A stretch of DNA of 64,000 bases from the NCBI GenBank assembly GCA_951812925.1, contig OX638368.1:75808909-75872908 (forward strand), written 5' to 3'. This document shows, piece by piece, positions 52,655-63,382 of the stretch. The position numbers and the translations under genes were made by a program. Under the pieces are notes generated by a model that was not told the DNA's origin, made no database searches, and saw only the letters and a program-made list of their open reading frames with translations. Every line of letters begins with the position of its first letter. Position 1 is the first letter of the stretch. Origin of the DNA: Calliopum simillimum (Eukaryota > Arthropoda > Insecta > Diptera > Lauxaniidae).

Positions 52655-54460
52655 AGAGTGGTCCAAATTTTGTATGGAAAAACCAAGAGTGTTAAAAAGT
52701 CAAGGTGCGCGCGACTTTTCTGAATCCTTGGATCTTGCTGATTACAAAAAGTTCTTTGGAACCAAAAAAAAATTGCGTTTAGATATTCCGCAACGAGCTT
52801 GAAGATACTTTTATAGGAATTTTTGAGTTTTTGAGTACTTTTTTTAATTTAAACGCTATATCTTTTTAACCAGATAAGGTATTTGCAAAAATTAAATTGC
52901 ATTTTTGTAAGAATATTTTGGGCCAAATTCTGCATCAATAATAATAAATCGAGTCTTTCCCAATTTTTTTTATCGGCACTTTAAACTTCAAAATTTGTTA
53001 ATTTTATAGGTGTTTGCACATTCAAGAACCGATTTTTTTCTTATTTTGCTCTAGCAAATTTTTTTTTATATTATTATTTTTTTATGCATTCATTTATCTA
53101 TCAAATGACTGCAACAACTAAGCTATAAGCATCACTTTACTTACTAAAAACCGTAAAATACAATCAAATTTGGCCAAAAAAAAAACTTTGAGTTAAAAAT
53201 TTTCGTGGTGAAAAAGCAACAACAATAGTCATTTGCGATGTATGTGTTCATGAAAATTCTAAACCTGGTCTCAGAATCGCTCTATCTTACACGGTTTTAG
53301 AGATATCCTAACCTAAAAATGCAAAAAACACCGTTTTTGCTATTTTTGAAGCTGTTATATCACAACATGGTAACTTTCAGCCTGGTATGGAAGTTAAAAG
53401 TTACAGCCTTTTTCTTCAAAACCCAATTTAAATTATATCGATATTTCTTTGTTCCTCCGAAATATCGTAAACAGAAATAACAAAAAAACGTGTTTTTTGC
53501 ACTTTTTCAACTTTTTAGGTTAGGATAACTCAGAGGATAAAAAAGATATCGGTATAGTTTAAATTGAATTTTAAAGAATCAGACTGGCACTTTTAACCAC
53601 TATACCACTTTTTGTGGCTGAAAGTAACCTTGTCTTGTAATATGACTTTAAAAGGAGCAAAAACGGTGTTGTTTATACTTTTATGTAAAAATATCTCCTT
53701 AACCATACAAGATGAAGCAGTTTTGAGACCGAATTCGGAATCAGCATCAACAAATACATCCAAAATAGCTATTTTAGTTTCTTTTTGATTTATTTATTTT
53801 TTTAGTTTCCTTAGAAAATCTATGAAAACTATCTGTTAACCTATTTTTCCAAAAATAACATGAAGTGCCAAGGTTTCGATATTGCGAAGAATGTTGTTTT
53901 ACTCAGAAGATTAGGAACTAAAGAATGTATAAGAAAGATATCTTATTTCAATGCCTTGAAAACATGAAAATTAATTTTTTTTTAAGCCCAATTTAATTAT
54001 ACTTAATTATTTTTAGTGAGTAAAAATGTTACTAAAAGCTTAGTTGTTGAAATTATTTTAAAGATAAATTAATGCTTAAAAATATAAAAATTTAAAAAAA
54101 AATTTGCTTGAGCAAAATAAGAAAAAAATCGGTTCTTGAATGTTCAAACACCTCAAAAAATTAACAAATTTTGAAGTTTAAAGTGCCGATAAAAAAAATT
54201 GGGAAAGACTCGATTTATTATTATTGATGCAGAATTTGGCCCAAAATATTCTTACAAAAATGCAATTTAATTTTTGCAAATACCTTATCTCAAAAACTAA
54301 AAAATTCCTAAAAAAGAACCTTCAAGCTCGTTGCGGAATATCTAAACGCAATTTTTTTTTGGTTCCAAAGCACTTTTTGTAATCAGCAGGATCCAAGGAT
54401 TCAGAAAAGTCGCGCGCACCTTGACTTTTTAACACTTTCGGATTTTGGACCACTCTAATA
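52655..54460. repeat. Palindrome B of the composite
   Basis: Ends agagtggtccaaattttg (52655) and its complement (about 54441-54458). Arms share gtgcgcgcgacttttctgaa and ttaaactgccgat-type blocks around a less symmetric centre near 53500. Non-coding. Confidence 0.65.
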
Positions 54461-54680
54461 TACATATATATGTGTACATAATATGTATATACACACCGAG
54501 ATATACTCAAAAATCGTTAAAAAAACTAAAAGGTCGAAAAAAAAAACGGCTGGACGTTCGATTTCGCGGATTGCGGATTTAGATACTAGAAGGGTCCCCC
54601 AACATTATCCCTGAAAAAAATCGCGGGTGGTATTTCAAAAAGTTAAAATTTTTTCAAAACCTCCGTGGGCTGTTAAAAAA

Positions 54681-55345
54681 AAATTTTTTTTTCGAATTTC
54701 TTAGATATACTTTGACATCACGATCTACATCATGACAGAATATCCCATGAATTTTTTCAGATTTTTAAATGCATTTTTAAATGTGGCTCAAAGCAAAAAT
54801 ATATATTTTTATTATTTTTTTTTTAGCATTAATTATAAAATGTTGTCAAACAATTTGAAAAATTTGTTTTAGAGTAACTTAAAAACATTTATTTTGTTTG
54901 TTTTTTAATGAACTTTAAAACCTACGTTGTAATTTTGACAAAAAAAAAATTTTACCTCTTAAAAAACGAAAAACTGCTTTAAAAAGGCGAAATTTAACGG
55001 TATTCAAAGAAAAAAGTCATCGTGCTTTAAACGAAATGAACATTTTTTAATTTACGAGATCTCATTCGAAAGAGCTCTTAAAAACCTTCAAGACAAGACA
55101 TGTTAAGACTCTATTGGGCCAGCAGGCACGATGATATAACGTTTGAAACATAGTGCTGCAGCCCCGTAAAAGGCAAAACACTTTTTTACTCAAGAGGGAG
55201 GCATCTTACGAAAAAAGTTCACATGGCATAAAATGCTTAGAATCATCCAAGGAACAAGTATGAGTTGTTTTTTTTTTTAAAGCTTATTAAAAATGACGTT
55301 AAAAAAAATTTTTTTCTAAAAATAAGTTCGAGTTTTGATGCGCAA
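54681..55345. other. AT-rich stretch with a block shared with 59.7 kb
   Basis: No gene. 55165-55270 (tactcaagagggaggcatctt ... gcttagaatcatc) recurs in the same orientation at 59725-59825, so a dispersed repeat family is present twice. Confidence 0.5.
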
Positions 55346-55599
55346 CTTATATTTCTTTCGAAATTATATTAATAAAATTTAAAGTTTTTCAATTTTAAAA
55401 TATGTCTTTTTTATTATTTCGTTTATTTTATAATTATTTCTGAATCAATCTGAATTTGATATATTTTAAATTTTTAAGAAAACAAAATCAAAGCTTACAA
55501 TGTATATAAATTATAAAGTGTTTTTTATGTATAGTTAAACTAGGATTTGTAAAGTTAATTATATGATGGTGATACATATATATATTGGATATTGTAATT
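55346..55599 (-). repeat. 3' LTR of the 297/17.6-like element
   Basis: 254 bp, no differences from 58543-58796 noticed. The polypurine tract lies directly outside at 55600-55609. Confidence 0.85.
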
Positions 55600-55609
55600 C
55601 CTCCCCCCT

Positions 55610-55720
55610 AAGAATGAAGCGAAGGGTCCCGAAGCGAATTGATGCAGGTAGAGTCATCATCTTATCTTTGTTTATTTGCATTTAAACAATATGTACTCGT
55701 ATTGGTCATTGTTTACGAGA

Positions 55721-55759
<39 letters not shown>

Positions 55760-56240
55760 TGCTTTTCCGGAAAAATATGCATTCCATTTCCATATAGATT
55801 AGTTGATGTTGAAATTTATTTAGAATTCATCGAACGGACGTTTAGTAAAAGAATGTGTAATACTTGTTTTTGCTGTATCTCACATCTGTCAGCACATCTT
55901 TTATTACTGGTATTGTGGACAATAGCACTTTCCTTCTACTTTGGGGTAACGATTGTTAAAACATTGAACATTTTTATTGAACATAAATGATTAAGTATTA
56001 AAATCTGTTTTTAATTATCAATATTTAACATTAGACTTCGGAATGTTGGATCAATTATAATAGTATTTAGTAACTCATTCAAATGTTTATTGATATTTTG
56101 GAAATTTTTAATTCATATAAACAGTGGGCATCAATGGTATCCATATTACTCGATATAAATTTTTAGCACGATGTCTAAACTTTTAATAAGCACTCTTTTG
56201 TTTCTTTTTAAGAGAATTCATAGGAATTAAAAGAACAATT
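55610..56240. other. Post-pol region of the 297/17.6-like element; no env recognised
   Basis: Errantiviruses carry env here. On the minus strand I see only stop-rich frames and no convincing envelope gene. A 31-base poly(T) run (about 55727-55757) interrupts. The plus-strand 104-codon reading (55676-55990) is probably accidental. Confidence 0.45.
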
Positions 56241-58418
56241 TTATTTTTTTATTCTTGCTTTATGAAATTTCTTGTCAGTTGTGGTAAGAATAGTGACTTT
56301 CTCATTAGCTTTTACTTTATGTTTCGTAAATCTGGGTGTGATTTTATTTCGTCTACATTCTTTTCTAAAAACAGTTTCGTCAACGTCTAAATTCACTGGT
56401 TCATTCCTATTTTCATTTAACTTGTCTATTCTTTTGGAAATATTTTCTTTTACTAATTCTTTAATAGCTGGATACAAGATTGATTGGAATTCGTTCAGTT
56501 TCTTTAGATAATCATGTTCGTTATTAAAGCTTATTTGCTTATCAAATTTATAAGTCCTGCCATAAAAGAGTTCGTATGGCGTAAGCTTTGTGGTGGAGTG
56601 TATTGAGTTATTGTATGTTATCAAACATTCTGACATAATTTCTTCGTGATCAATATCCAAATTGTTTTCTTTTCTTTTTGCAACAATTATTCTATAAATT
56701 TCAGTGAGTGTTGAGTGAAGTCTTTCAACAGGGGCATTGCTGCTAGTCTGTTGAAATGATGTGTAATGTAGGTTGATATTGTATTGCTTACAAAAATCTT
56801 TAACTATGTTTGCAGTAAATTCAACACCTTGATCACATATTATTTTGATAGGGATTCCATGAATACTTATAAATTGTTTGAGACATTTGACAATAGAGAT
56901 ACTGTTTCTAGCAGGTAAAGTGTACGCTGAAGCAAATTTAGAAAATTTGTCAATAACAGTTAATAAGTGTTGATGATTAATTGTGTAAACATCAATATGA
57001 AGGATATCTAATGGCTTAGAAGGGTTTTCGGTATGTTCGAATTTTATTTTTGGAGGATGTCTGTCATATTTAAGACTCTTGCATCTTTCGCAGTTATTGA
57101 TTGTTTCAGTTATTTTATTTTTCATTAAGGGAAAATAATATTGTCGCTTTAAATGCAAAAGGGTTTCATTAATTCCTCTATGATTATTACTTTGATGATA
57201 ATCATTTATTAGTTTGTCTTGATCATCACTCTCTTTAATTTCTGTAAGAATTTCAGTACATCTAACAATGCGAAAAATTTTATTATTTGAAAAATATTTG
57301 GAATATACAGATTGGATTATCTGAAAAGTGTTATCATCAGTAAAAATAGCTGATAATTTATTAGGAAGTAAATATTTTTTGAGAAGATCAGTTATTATCA
57401 CTTCTGTAAAGTTTGCACAGCATATTTTAAATCTCTGTTTGTTTTTAAATGGAGTTTCAGTTTTGATTGAAGTGTTTCGACCAGATTTTTTAAAAATATA
57501 TTGAAGATTGAAATCATTTAGTGGTTTTTCTGATATGCAAATACCGTCGTTTAAATTTTCTTGAGCAGAGTGAATTGTTGATAATTCATCATTCATATTG
57601 ATCTCTGCATGATTGTTTATTTTAATTCTGCTCAAAGCATCTGCATTCGTGTTTTGTTTTCCTTTTTTGTATACAATTTCATAGTCAAACTCCGCTAGTT
57701 TAAGCCTCCATCGAGTTAGTTTTGAATTACTATTTTTTAAACTCATGAGCCAGGTTAAAGGTTGATGGTCTGTTATTATCTTGAACTTTACTCCAAATAA
57801 ATATGGTCGAAAGTATTTTGTCGCCAATACAATGGCTAGTAGTTCTTTTTCTATTGTTGAGTAGTTAATTTCAGTATCTGTCAGTGTCCTACTTGCAAAA
57901 CATACCGGTTTGTCACTTCCTATGTTTCCTTGTGACAACACAGCTCCAATCGCAAAATTGCTTGCATCTGTGGTAAGTATGAAGGGCTTCGTAAAATCCG
58001 GATATTGCAATATTGGATCGTTTGTAAGTATGCTTTTACATGTTTCAAAGGTTTTGACATACAAGTCGTTCAACTCAACGCTTCTACCCTTTTTAAGGCA
58101 CTCTGTCATTGGTTTCACAATTCTTGCAAAATCTTTTATAAACTTTCGGTAGTATCCTAAAAGGCCTAGGAATGATTTAATTTCCTTCGGTGTTCTGGGG
58201 ATTGGAAACTCTTTAATAGCTCTTATTTTTTCGGGATTGGGCTTAACTCCGTCTGTCGATACAATATGACCTAGAAAAGCTATTTCTTTATGAAGGAATT
58301 CAGATTTGTCCAATTGTACTTTTAAATTTGATTCGCGTAATCTCTCGAATACCTTGTTTAAGTGTTCTATATGTTCTTGAAGTGAAGTTGAGTATATGAT
58401 AATATCATCTAAGTACAC
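56241..58418 (-). CDS. Truncated Pol: half RT, RNase H, integrase
   Basis: 725 codons open. Starts inside the RT (VYLDDIIIYSTS at 58415). Then the RT thumb (FLGHIVSTDGVKPNPEKIRA), RNase H (ILTTDASNFAIGAVLSQG ... ITDHQPLTW ... NTNADALSRI) and integrase: HHCC finger (HQSNNHRGINETLLHL ... CERCKS), DDE residues in LHIDVYTI, ICDQGVEFTA and APVERLHSTL, and a C-terminal tail to FHKARIKK. No internal stop. Without gag, protease and the RT fingers it cannot replicate alone, but integrase and RNase H appear undamaged. 297/17.6 lineage is inferred from primer site and motifs. Confidence 0.88.
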   Translation of the reverse strand: MYLDDIIIYSTSLQEHIEHLNKVFERLRESNLKVQLDKSEFLHKEIAFLGHIVSTDGVKPNPEKIRAIKEFPIPRTPKEIKSFLGLLGYYRKFIKDFARIVKPMTECLKKGRSVELNDLYVKTFETCKSILTNDPILQYPDFTKPFILTTDASNFAIGAVLSQGNIGSDKPVCFASRTLTDTEINYSTIEKELLAIVLATKYFRPYLFGVKFKIITDHQPLTWLMSLKNSNSKLTRWRLKLAEFDYEIVYKKGKQNTNADALSRIKINNHAEINMNDELSTIHSAQENLNDGICISEKPLNDFNLQYIFKKSGRNTSIKTETPFKNKQRFKICCANFTEVIITDLLKKYLLPNKLSAIFTDDNTFQIIQSVYSKYFSNNKIFRIVRCTEILTEIKESDDQDKLINDYHQSNNHRGINETLLHLKRQYYFPLMKNKITETINNCERCKSLKYDRHPPKIKFEHTENPSKPLDILHIDVYTINHQHLLTVIDKFSKFASAYTLPARNSISIVKCLKQFISIHGIPIKIICDQGVEFTANIVKDFCKQYNINLHYTSFQQTSSNAPVERLHSTLTEIYRIIVAKRKENNLDIDHEEIMSECLITYNNSIHSTTKLTPYELFYGRTYKFDKQISFNNEHDYLKKLNEFQSILYPAIKELVKENISKRIDKLNENRNEPVNLDVDETVFRKECRRNKITPRFTKHKVKANEKVTILTTTDKKFHKARIKK

Positions 58419-58524
58419 GAGACATATTTTGCCTTGCAGATCTCGTATACACCATGTACTCTCGTGTATTTTGCTTCACATCGGTAATCCACCGTTGTAA
58501 TTTCTGTTTGAAAGATTTTAGCCT

Positions 58525-58542
58525 ATCCTACCGACTGCGCCA
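58525..58542 (-). promoter_or_regulatory. Primer-binding site of the 297/17.6-like element
   Basis: Minus-strand TGGCGCAGTCGGTAGGAT abuts the 5' LTR. This is the tRNA-Ser type known from 297 and 17.6 (from memory). Confidence 0.75.
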
Positions 58543-58796
58543 CTTATATTTCTTTCGAAATTATATTAATAAAATTTAAAGTTTTTCAATTTTAAAATAT
58601 GTCTTTTTTATTATTTCGTTTATTTTATAATTATTTCTGAATCAATCTGAATTTGATATATTTTAAATTTTTAAGAAAACAAAATCAAAGCTTACAATGT
58701 ATATAAATTATAAAGTGTTTTTTATGTATAGTTAAACTAGGATTTGTAAAGTTAATTATATGATGGTGATACATATATATATTGGATATTGTAATT
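58543..58796 (-). repeat. 5' LTR of the 297/17.6-like element
   Basis: 254 bp, identical by eye to 55346-55599. Followed on the plus strand by cgcgtatctc. Confidence 0.85.
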
Positions 58797-58964
58797 CGCG
58801 TATCTCAACTTTCAACTTTGAGATACCAATCATCTTTCTGATAGTTTGCAATTCATACCATCGTTTTCTTTCATTTACTTGACCATTGTCTTATTTTGTT
58901 TGCCTACTGTTTTTATATTCCCTGGTGGTCAAGCCTAGGACATTTCCGTTTTTTTTTATTTCGA
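58797..58964. other. Short stretch, no gene
   Basis: Linking sequence. Nothing recognised. Confidence 0.3.
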
Positions 58965-59262
58965 TTCTGATCCATTCTGGCAAAGGGACAATGAAATTTG
59001 TTACACAGCCTCTGTCGTCAAAGTTAGCTCGGGAGATTGAAAATGAGCGAAATCGGTCAACGGACATACAAAAACTATATTCAAAATGCAACTTTTGGAG
59101 TACTTTTCGAGATAATGCAACCAAAATACACATAAATACTACGAATTGTAAGCGCAAGCTCTGGACGAATTCGGACATGAGGGCGTGGCACCTCCCATAT
59201 AAGCAAAATTTTGAAAATACTGCTGAGTAGGGTATTTAATGTTTGGCCAGGCCAAAGGTAAC
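58965..59262 (-). mobile_element. DINE-1/HINE-like repeat, copy 4 (one unit)
   Basis: Reverse complement of the 17357-18060 type but with a single tandem unit: agttagctcgggagattgaa (59021), gagggcgtggcacctcccat (59179), ending aacacccttact. Shows that unit number varies between copies. Confidence 0.6.
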
Positions 59263-59931
59263 ACCCTTACTCAAAATTTTTTTTCTCCGACTTCGCTCAA
59301 ATTTGGTAATATGGTAGATCCGGTGTGTAAGAAAAACAATCCGGTAGGATTTGGTCCTAGTACCATTTGTTGTTAAAATACACGGTGTTGAAGTTGGCGT
59401 TTTTAGTCATTTTCATGAAAAGGGTGTTTTTTCAAAAATTTATAGCTTACACTAAAGTTTGTAAATTGATAAATCTAAGTTACTGGTCCCATTCATTTTG
59501 AAGTGTTCTTTTTATAAAAAAATATTTCTTGGTGAAAAAATTTTTTTGCACCAACATTTTTTACACTTAAAAATGCTTTTGCATTTTTTTTTTAAAAACC
59601 CCCCGCAGATTTTTTTTTAAAAGTACTTTAAATTAAAGCATTATTTCAAAGCTTTAAAATGATGTGTGACTCAAGATGGGATTCGGACACTAAATGGGAG
59701 TTTTTGGCTTTTGAACACCAGCGGAAGGCAAAAATCTTTTTTTACTCAAGAGGAAAGCATCTTACGAAAAAAGTGTACTAGGCATAAAATGCTTAGAATC
59801 ATCAAGGAAATAAGTGTGAAATTGTTTGGGAATTTTTTGGAAAGTTAAAAAAAAATTTTTTTGTTTTGAGTAGGTAATTTTTGAAAAAATTAAAAAAAAA
59901 AGTTTTCAAAAATTATTCTCTTGTGATTAAT
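59263..59931. other. AT-rich stretch with dispersed repeat block
   Basis: No gene. 59725-59825 is a direct copy of 55165-55270. A 60-codon reading (59666-59848) crosses it and is not credible. Confidence 0.4.
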
Positions 59932-60112
59932 GGTTTTTAAATATATTTATTTAAAAGATTTATTAAAAGTTTAAATCGCACAAATTGTGATATTGCTTGC
60001 TACAATCAGAGTGAAAATTTCTAACAAGAAAAACTGAATATTTTTTAAAGAAAAAACCAACGAAAACATAATTGAAATAATAACAAGAACTTTTTTAATT
60101 GAAAGTTCAACA
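59932..60112 (-). repeat. Probable Copia 3' LTR
   Basis: On the minus strand a polypurine tract gagaggggg (60113-60121) directly follows the pol stop and precedes TGTTGAACTTTC (from 60112), the usual start of a Copia LTR. The far end (about 59932) is a guess. The 5' LTR is not in the window. Confidence 0.5.
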
Positions 60113-60119
60113 CCCCCTC

Positions 60120-61567
60120 TCAATAAGACATCTTTAAATAGTTTCTTATTGCCAAAAAACTTGTTGTATCCAATGATTTTGTAAATATGTCAGCAATTTG
60201 GTTTTTCGTTGATATAAACTCAATCTTCAGGTGTCCTTTCATTATGAGATCCCTCAGAAAATGATATTTAATATCTATATGTTTCGATCGTTTGGACTAT
60301 ATTTTTCGCCATTGCTATTCAACCCATGTTGTCTTCATATATAGTAACTGAATCTTTTTCGCTAGTAATTTTGAAGTCTTGAGGTATGCTTCGTATCCAA
60401 ATACCTTCGGATGCAGCCTGGCTAAGAGCAACATACTCAACTCCACTAGAAGAAGTAGCTACGCATGTTTGTTTTTTGCTTGTCCATGATATAGGGCAAC
60501 CAAAAAACATAAAAAACGCATACACTTGTTGACTTTCTATCTTCCAAGCTCGAACCCCAGTCAGCATTACCAGCAACTACCTCACAGTCTTCTTTTCGAT
60601 TGTAAACTAGCTTTAAAGTTTTAGTGCCTTTTATATATCTTAAAATTCTCTTTAATGCTGCTAAAATTATTCTTATGGTTGTCAGTCTGGCGACAGGAGA
60701 ATACGTCTCCTCACAATCAATACCATAGCGTTGTAAAAAACCTTTAGCAACAAGTCTTGCCTTGTGTCGTATTGGAATTCCATTAGCATCCCTTTTTATT
60801 GTGAAAACCCATATAGACTTCACTAATTTTACTCTATCAGGTTTCTCTACAATCTTCCACGCTTTGTTGACTTCCACTGCTCATGGTCAGTACAGTTCTG
60901 TATATCCGAATATGAGTTAGAAATGCCCATTGAGTAATTCATGGATGAGGCCTCAAATAAAGAATGATAAAATTCAGAAAACTTACTTGCTTGTTTTCGT
61001 AACCTCTCACTTCGTTGAACAACGTTGTCGTTTCCAAGGGTTTCATCTTGACCAACAACTGCGTCGTCATCATTATTTTCACTGGAAAGATACACATCCA
61101 GACAAATCTCAGGTAGTACTTCAACTTCAGGTAGTACTTCCCCTTCAAGTGGTACTTCAACTTCAGATGATACTTCTGTTTCTGGTGGCATTTCAACTTC
61201 ACATGGTGCTTTATCTTCAGATGGAGTCGCATTTTGATTATCGATTGAGTTATCGCGATTTTCGTCATCTTGGCTTAAAACGATACCATCTATCCCCCCT
61301 CTGGATCGTTTCCGTTCAAAACTAAAATGCTTGGAACTTTATCCATAACATTTTTATAGGGAAAAACACTTTCATTAAATTTAACGTCACGTGCCAGTGA
61401 TTCTTGTTTCATCTCTTTGTCCCGTAGGCGATATCCATTAGGGCAATATCCAATCATTACATATGGCTTGCTTTTTAAATCAAGTTTCTTTCGCTTCTGT
61501 GCAGGTACCCATGCATAAGCTTGACTTCTATTGATTAAATAAACGCCAGTGTAAATAGCATTTCCCC
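60120..61567 (-). pseudogene. Copia Pol: integrase C-terminus, RT and RNase H remains
   Basis: Minus-strand order: WGNAIYTGVYLINRSQAY and MIGYCPNGYRLRD (integrase end, 61600-61400); the acidic linker with repeated PEVEV/EGEVLPE (61190-61090); RT start [16 protein letters not shown] and [22 protein letters not shown] (60870-60690); a large deletion; [12 protein letters not shown] and [20 protein letters not shown] (RNase H, 60560-60430); SKHIDIKYHFLRD (about 60280) and FTKSLDTTSFLAI to the stop at 60120. Frameshifts and the loss of the RT palm make it dead. It is cut at 61567 by a BEL element and continues at 62894. Confidence 0.85.
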
Positions 61568-61856
61568 ACAATATTATTCTTGTATAATGACTTACGTATA
61601 TTGTATATAATAAAAGACACAACCATTTTGCAACTCGAAATCTCAACATCAGTGCCGATAAGGTAAATTTGTAAATAATAAAGACCGCAATTGAAATCTC
61701 ACCCAAATCCTATCTTCTATTTTTAAAATTATCTGCAACTTTCCCAACAACTGCCGAATTGTTGAGAAACTGTCCAATTAAGGGTATCATTTGCAGCCCG
61801 GGGTTCACAGAAACCACCCTAAGTGAAATCCACCCAAAGAACTCAACCCACGAGAC
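61568..61856 (+). repeat. Second BEL element, 5' LTR (probably 5' truncated)
   Basis: Ends acccacgagaca before the aaaatttggtcc primer-site region. The start is uncertain because the Copia junction and the LTR share the caatatt stretch. Confidence 0.7.
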
Positions 61857-61879
61857 AAAAATTTGGTCCTTCGAGCCGG

Positions 61880-62250
61880 ATCCACACGGTTCGCGCCTTG
61901 ATAAATGCATGTGCGAATGGATCGTTTGTCTCGCCAACTCTTGTCAGGCAACTAATGATACCTGTGGAGCAATCTAGATTTACGCCCACGTGTTTTTTGA
62001 CTATCGAAGCAAATTATGAGTCAAATGACGTAATTGAAATAAATGCGCGAGTCGACAAAAACTTTAATCTAACCACCCCTGCACGAACGCTAGGTGAACG
62101 CACTCGTCAGCTTTTCTCAAATCTAAAGTTAGCTGATCCGAATTTTTACGTGTCAGCCCCTATATTCCTAGTGCTAGGAGCGGAAGTCTATTCAAAAATC
62201 TTAAAAAACGGTATTTTTCCTACGGTATTTTTTCTACTACCATAGCCCAG
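61880..62250 (+). pseudogene. BEL protease fragment
   Basis: The reading VRALINACANGSFVSPTLVR (active site D changed to N in LINA/LIDP) is followed by CFLTIEANYESNDVIEINAR and LFSNLKLADPNFY ... LVLGAEVYSKIL, the BEL DUF1758-type retropepsin. It ends near FPTVFF*, then IIAQDTIFGWLISG in the next frame. RT, integrase and gag are missing. Confidence 0.75.
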
Positions 62251-62610
62251 GACACAATTTTTGGCTGGCTCATATCCGGATTCAGCTCAATTTAAATTAC
62301 AAACAATAGTTAAAAAAGGTCAACTGAAGCCACATGAATTTTGAAAATAAATTTGCACTGAATTCAATATTTTATTTATTCATTTTGCAGCAATAATACT
62401 GTAGCCATATTTTGCAGTTACACTGAATTCTATATTTTATTTACTTATTTTTAATCATACTATGTAGTCATATATTGCAGTAATCATAATACTGCAAAGC
62501 GGGTGGCAATGTTGAACCCAAACGCAGCTTTTCTTTCAATGTAAATTAAAATACATAGGAATAATGCATTATAGGTGGCGCTGATGTTGTACTAAATTTT
62601 CGGAGTATTA

Positions 62611-62893
62611 ACAATATTATTCTTGTATAATGACTTTCATATATATAATAAAAGACAACCATTTTGCAACTCGAAATCTCAACATCAATGCCGATAAGGT
62701 AAATTTGAAAATAATAAAGACCGCAATTGGAATCTCACCAAAATTCTATCTTTTATTTTTATAATTATCTGCAACTTTCCCAAAAACTGCCGAACTGTTG
62801 AGAAACTGTTCAATTAAAGGTATCATTTGCAGCTTAGGGTTCACAGAAACCACCATAAGTGAAATCCACCCAAAGAACTCAACCCACGGGACA
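62611..62893 (+). repeat. Second BEL element, 3' LTR
   Basis: Matches 61568-61856. Ends cacgggaca, then aaaagtcaatttgg where Copia resumes. The LTR may begin upstream at tgttgtacta (62585). Confidence 0.75.
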
Positions 62894-63160
62894 AAAAGTC
62901 AATTTGGAAATTTTCGTTCCAAATTTAGCTGATACAACCGCTTCGAACTCCTTAAACTTGTCAAAAACTTCTGATTTTCTCTTCAACAAATAAACCACTG
63001 TGAAGTGCGTATAATCATCGATGAACGAAACAAAGTATCGGGATCCATTCCACGAAGTTGGAGTAATAGGCTCACAAACGTCTGAGTGTATGTGCTCAAG
63101 AGGTCTGACTGCCCTAACTCTGGCCCAATTTTTGCCCATTATAAAGCAATGATAGTCAGT
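62894..63160 (-). pseudogene. Copia integrase core, N-terminal fragment
   Basis: The minus frame from 63139 reads MGKNWARVRAVRPLEHIHSD ... WNGSRYFVSFIDDYTHFTVV ... KFKEFEAVVSAKFGTKISKL, the classic Copia integrase core with the first catalytic aspartate in HSDVCEP. It is the upstream part of 60120-61567. Sequence beyond 63160 is not Copia, so the element is truncated. Confidence 0.85.
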
Positions 63161-63382
63161 AGCTGTGTACTAATTTTCATCAAAAAATTTTATACGGTTC
63201 AAAAGATATGATCAAATCAAATCAAAAGTTTGGGGCGATGCCACGCCTTTTCATAAGTATGTACTGAGACAAAGTCTATTTCATTCATTAGCATATGTTA
63301 GCGCGTATCATTTCCCAAAGTTTCATTAAAATCGCGATAGCCGTTCATGAGAAAAACATAGCAACAGTTTTTTAGACCCTTT
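63161..63382. other. Short stretch, no gene
   Basis: AT-rich; gcgatgccacgccttttcat resembles dispersed repeat text near 42185. Nothing else recognised. Confidence 0.3.

Larger units (their letters stand above)
50946..54680. mobile_element. Composite palindrome with two side-by-side inner palindromes
   Basis: Outer arms 50946-51200 and 54470-54680 pair (ggctcacggtggtttt and complement; tcgaacgtccagccgttttt and complement). Inside lie palindrome A (51220-52590) and palindrome B (52655-54460), each with its own arms and centre. (TATG)n/(TA)n microsatellites sit at the three junctions. No transposase. Short readings with YVYIYIHIYI are microsatellite translations. Confidence 0.65.
55346..58796 (-). 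mobile_element. 297/17.6-like (errantivirus-type) LTR element, internally deleted
   Basis: Minus-strand element with two 254-bp LTRs (5' LTR 58543-58796, 3' LTR 55346-55599) that look identical by eye, a primer site TGGCGCAGTCGGTAGGAT (58525-58542) and a polypurine tract (ggggggagg on the minus strand, about 55600-55609). Only about 100 bases separate the primer-site leader from the YLDD region of RT, so gag, protease and the first half of RT are deleted. Flanks are cgca/cgcg, an imperfect duplication. Identical LTRs imply recent insertion, probably of an already deleted copy. Confidence 0.85.
61568..62893 (+). mobile_element. Second BEL/Pao element, internally deleted
   Basis: Two direct LTR copies (about 61568-61856 and 62611-62893, possibly starting at 62585) share ttcttgtataatgac, cagtgccgataaggtaaatt and gaactcaacccacg. 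Primer site tggtccttcgagccgga at 61864-61880. Only a protease fragment remains inside. It splits the minus-strand Copia gene, with about 100 Copia codons lost at the junction. LTRs differ at several percent of positions by eye. Confidence 0.8.

Noticed and set aside
51037..54510. ORFs rich in YVYIYIHIY
   Set aside because: Translations of (TATG)n/(TA)n microsatellites.
55676..55990. Plus-strand 104-codon hydrophobic ORF as an env gene
   Set aside because: Wrong strand for the element, contains the poly(T) run, and lacks envelope features.
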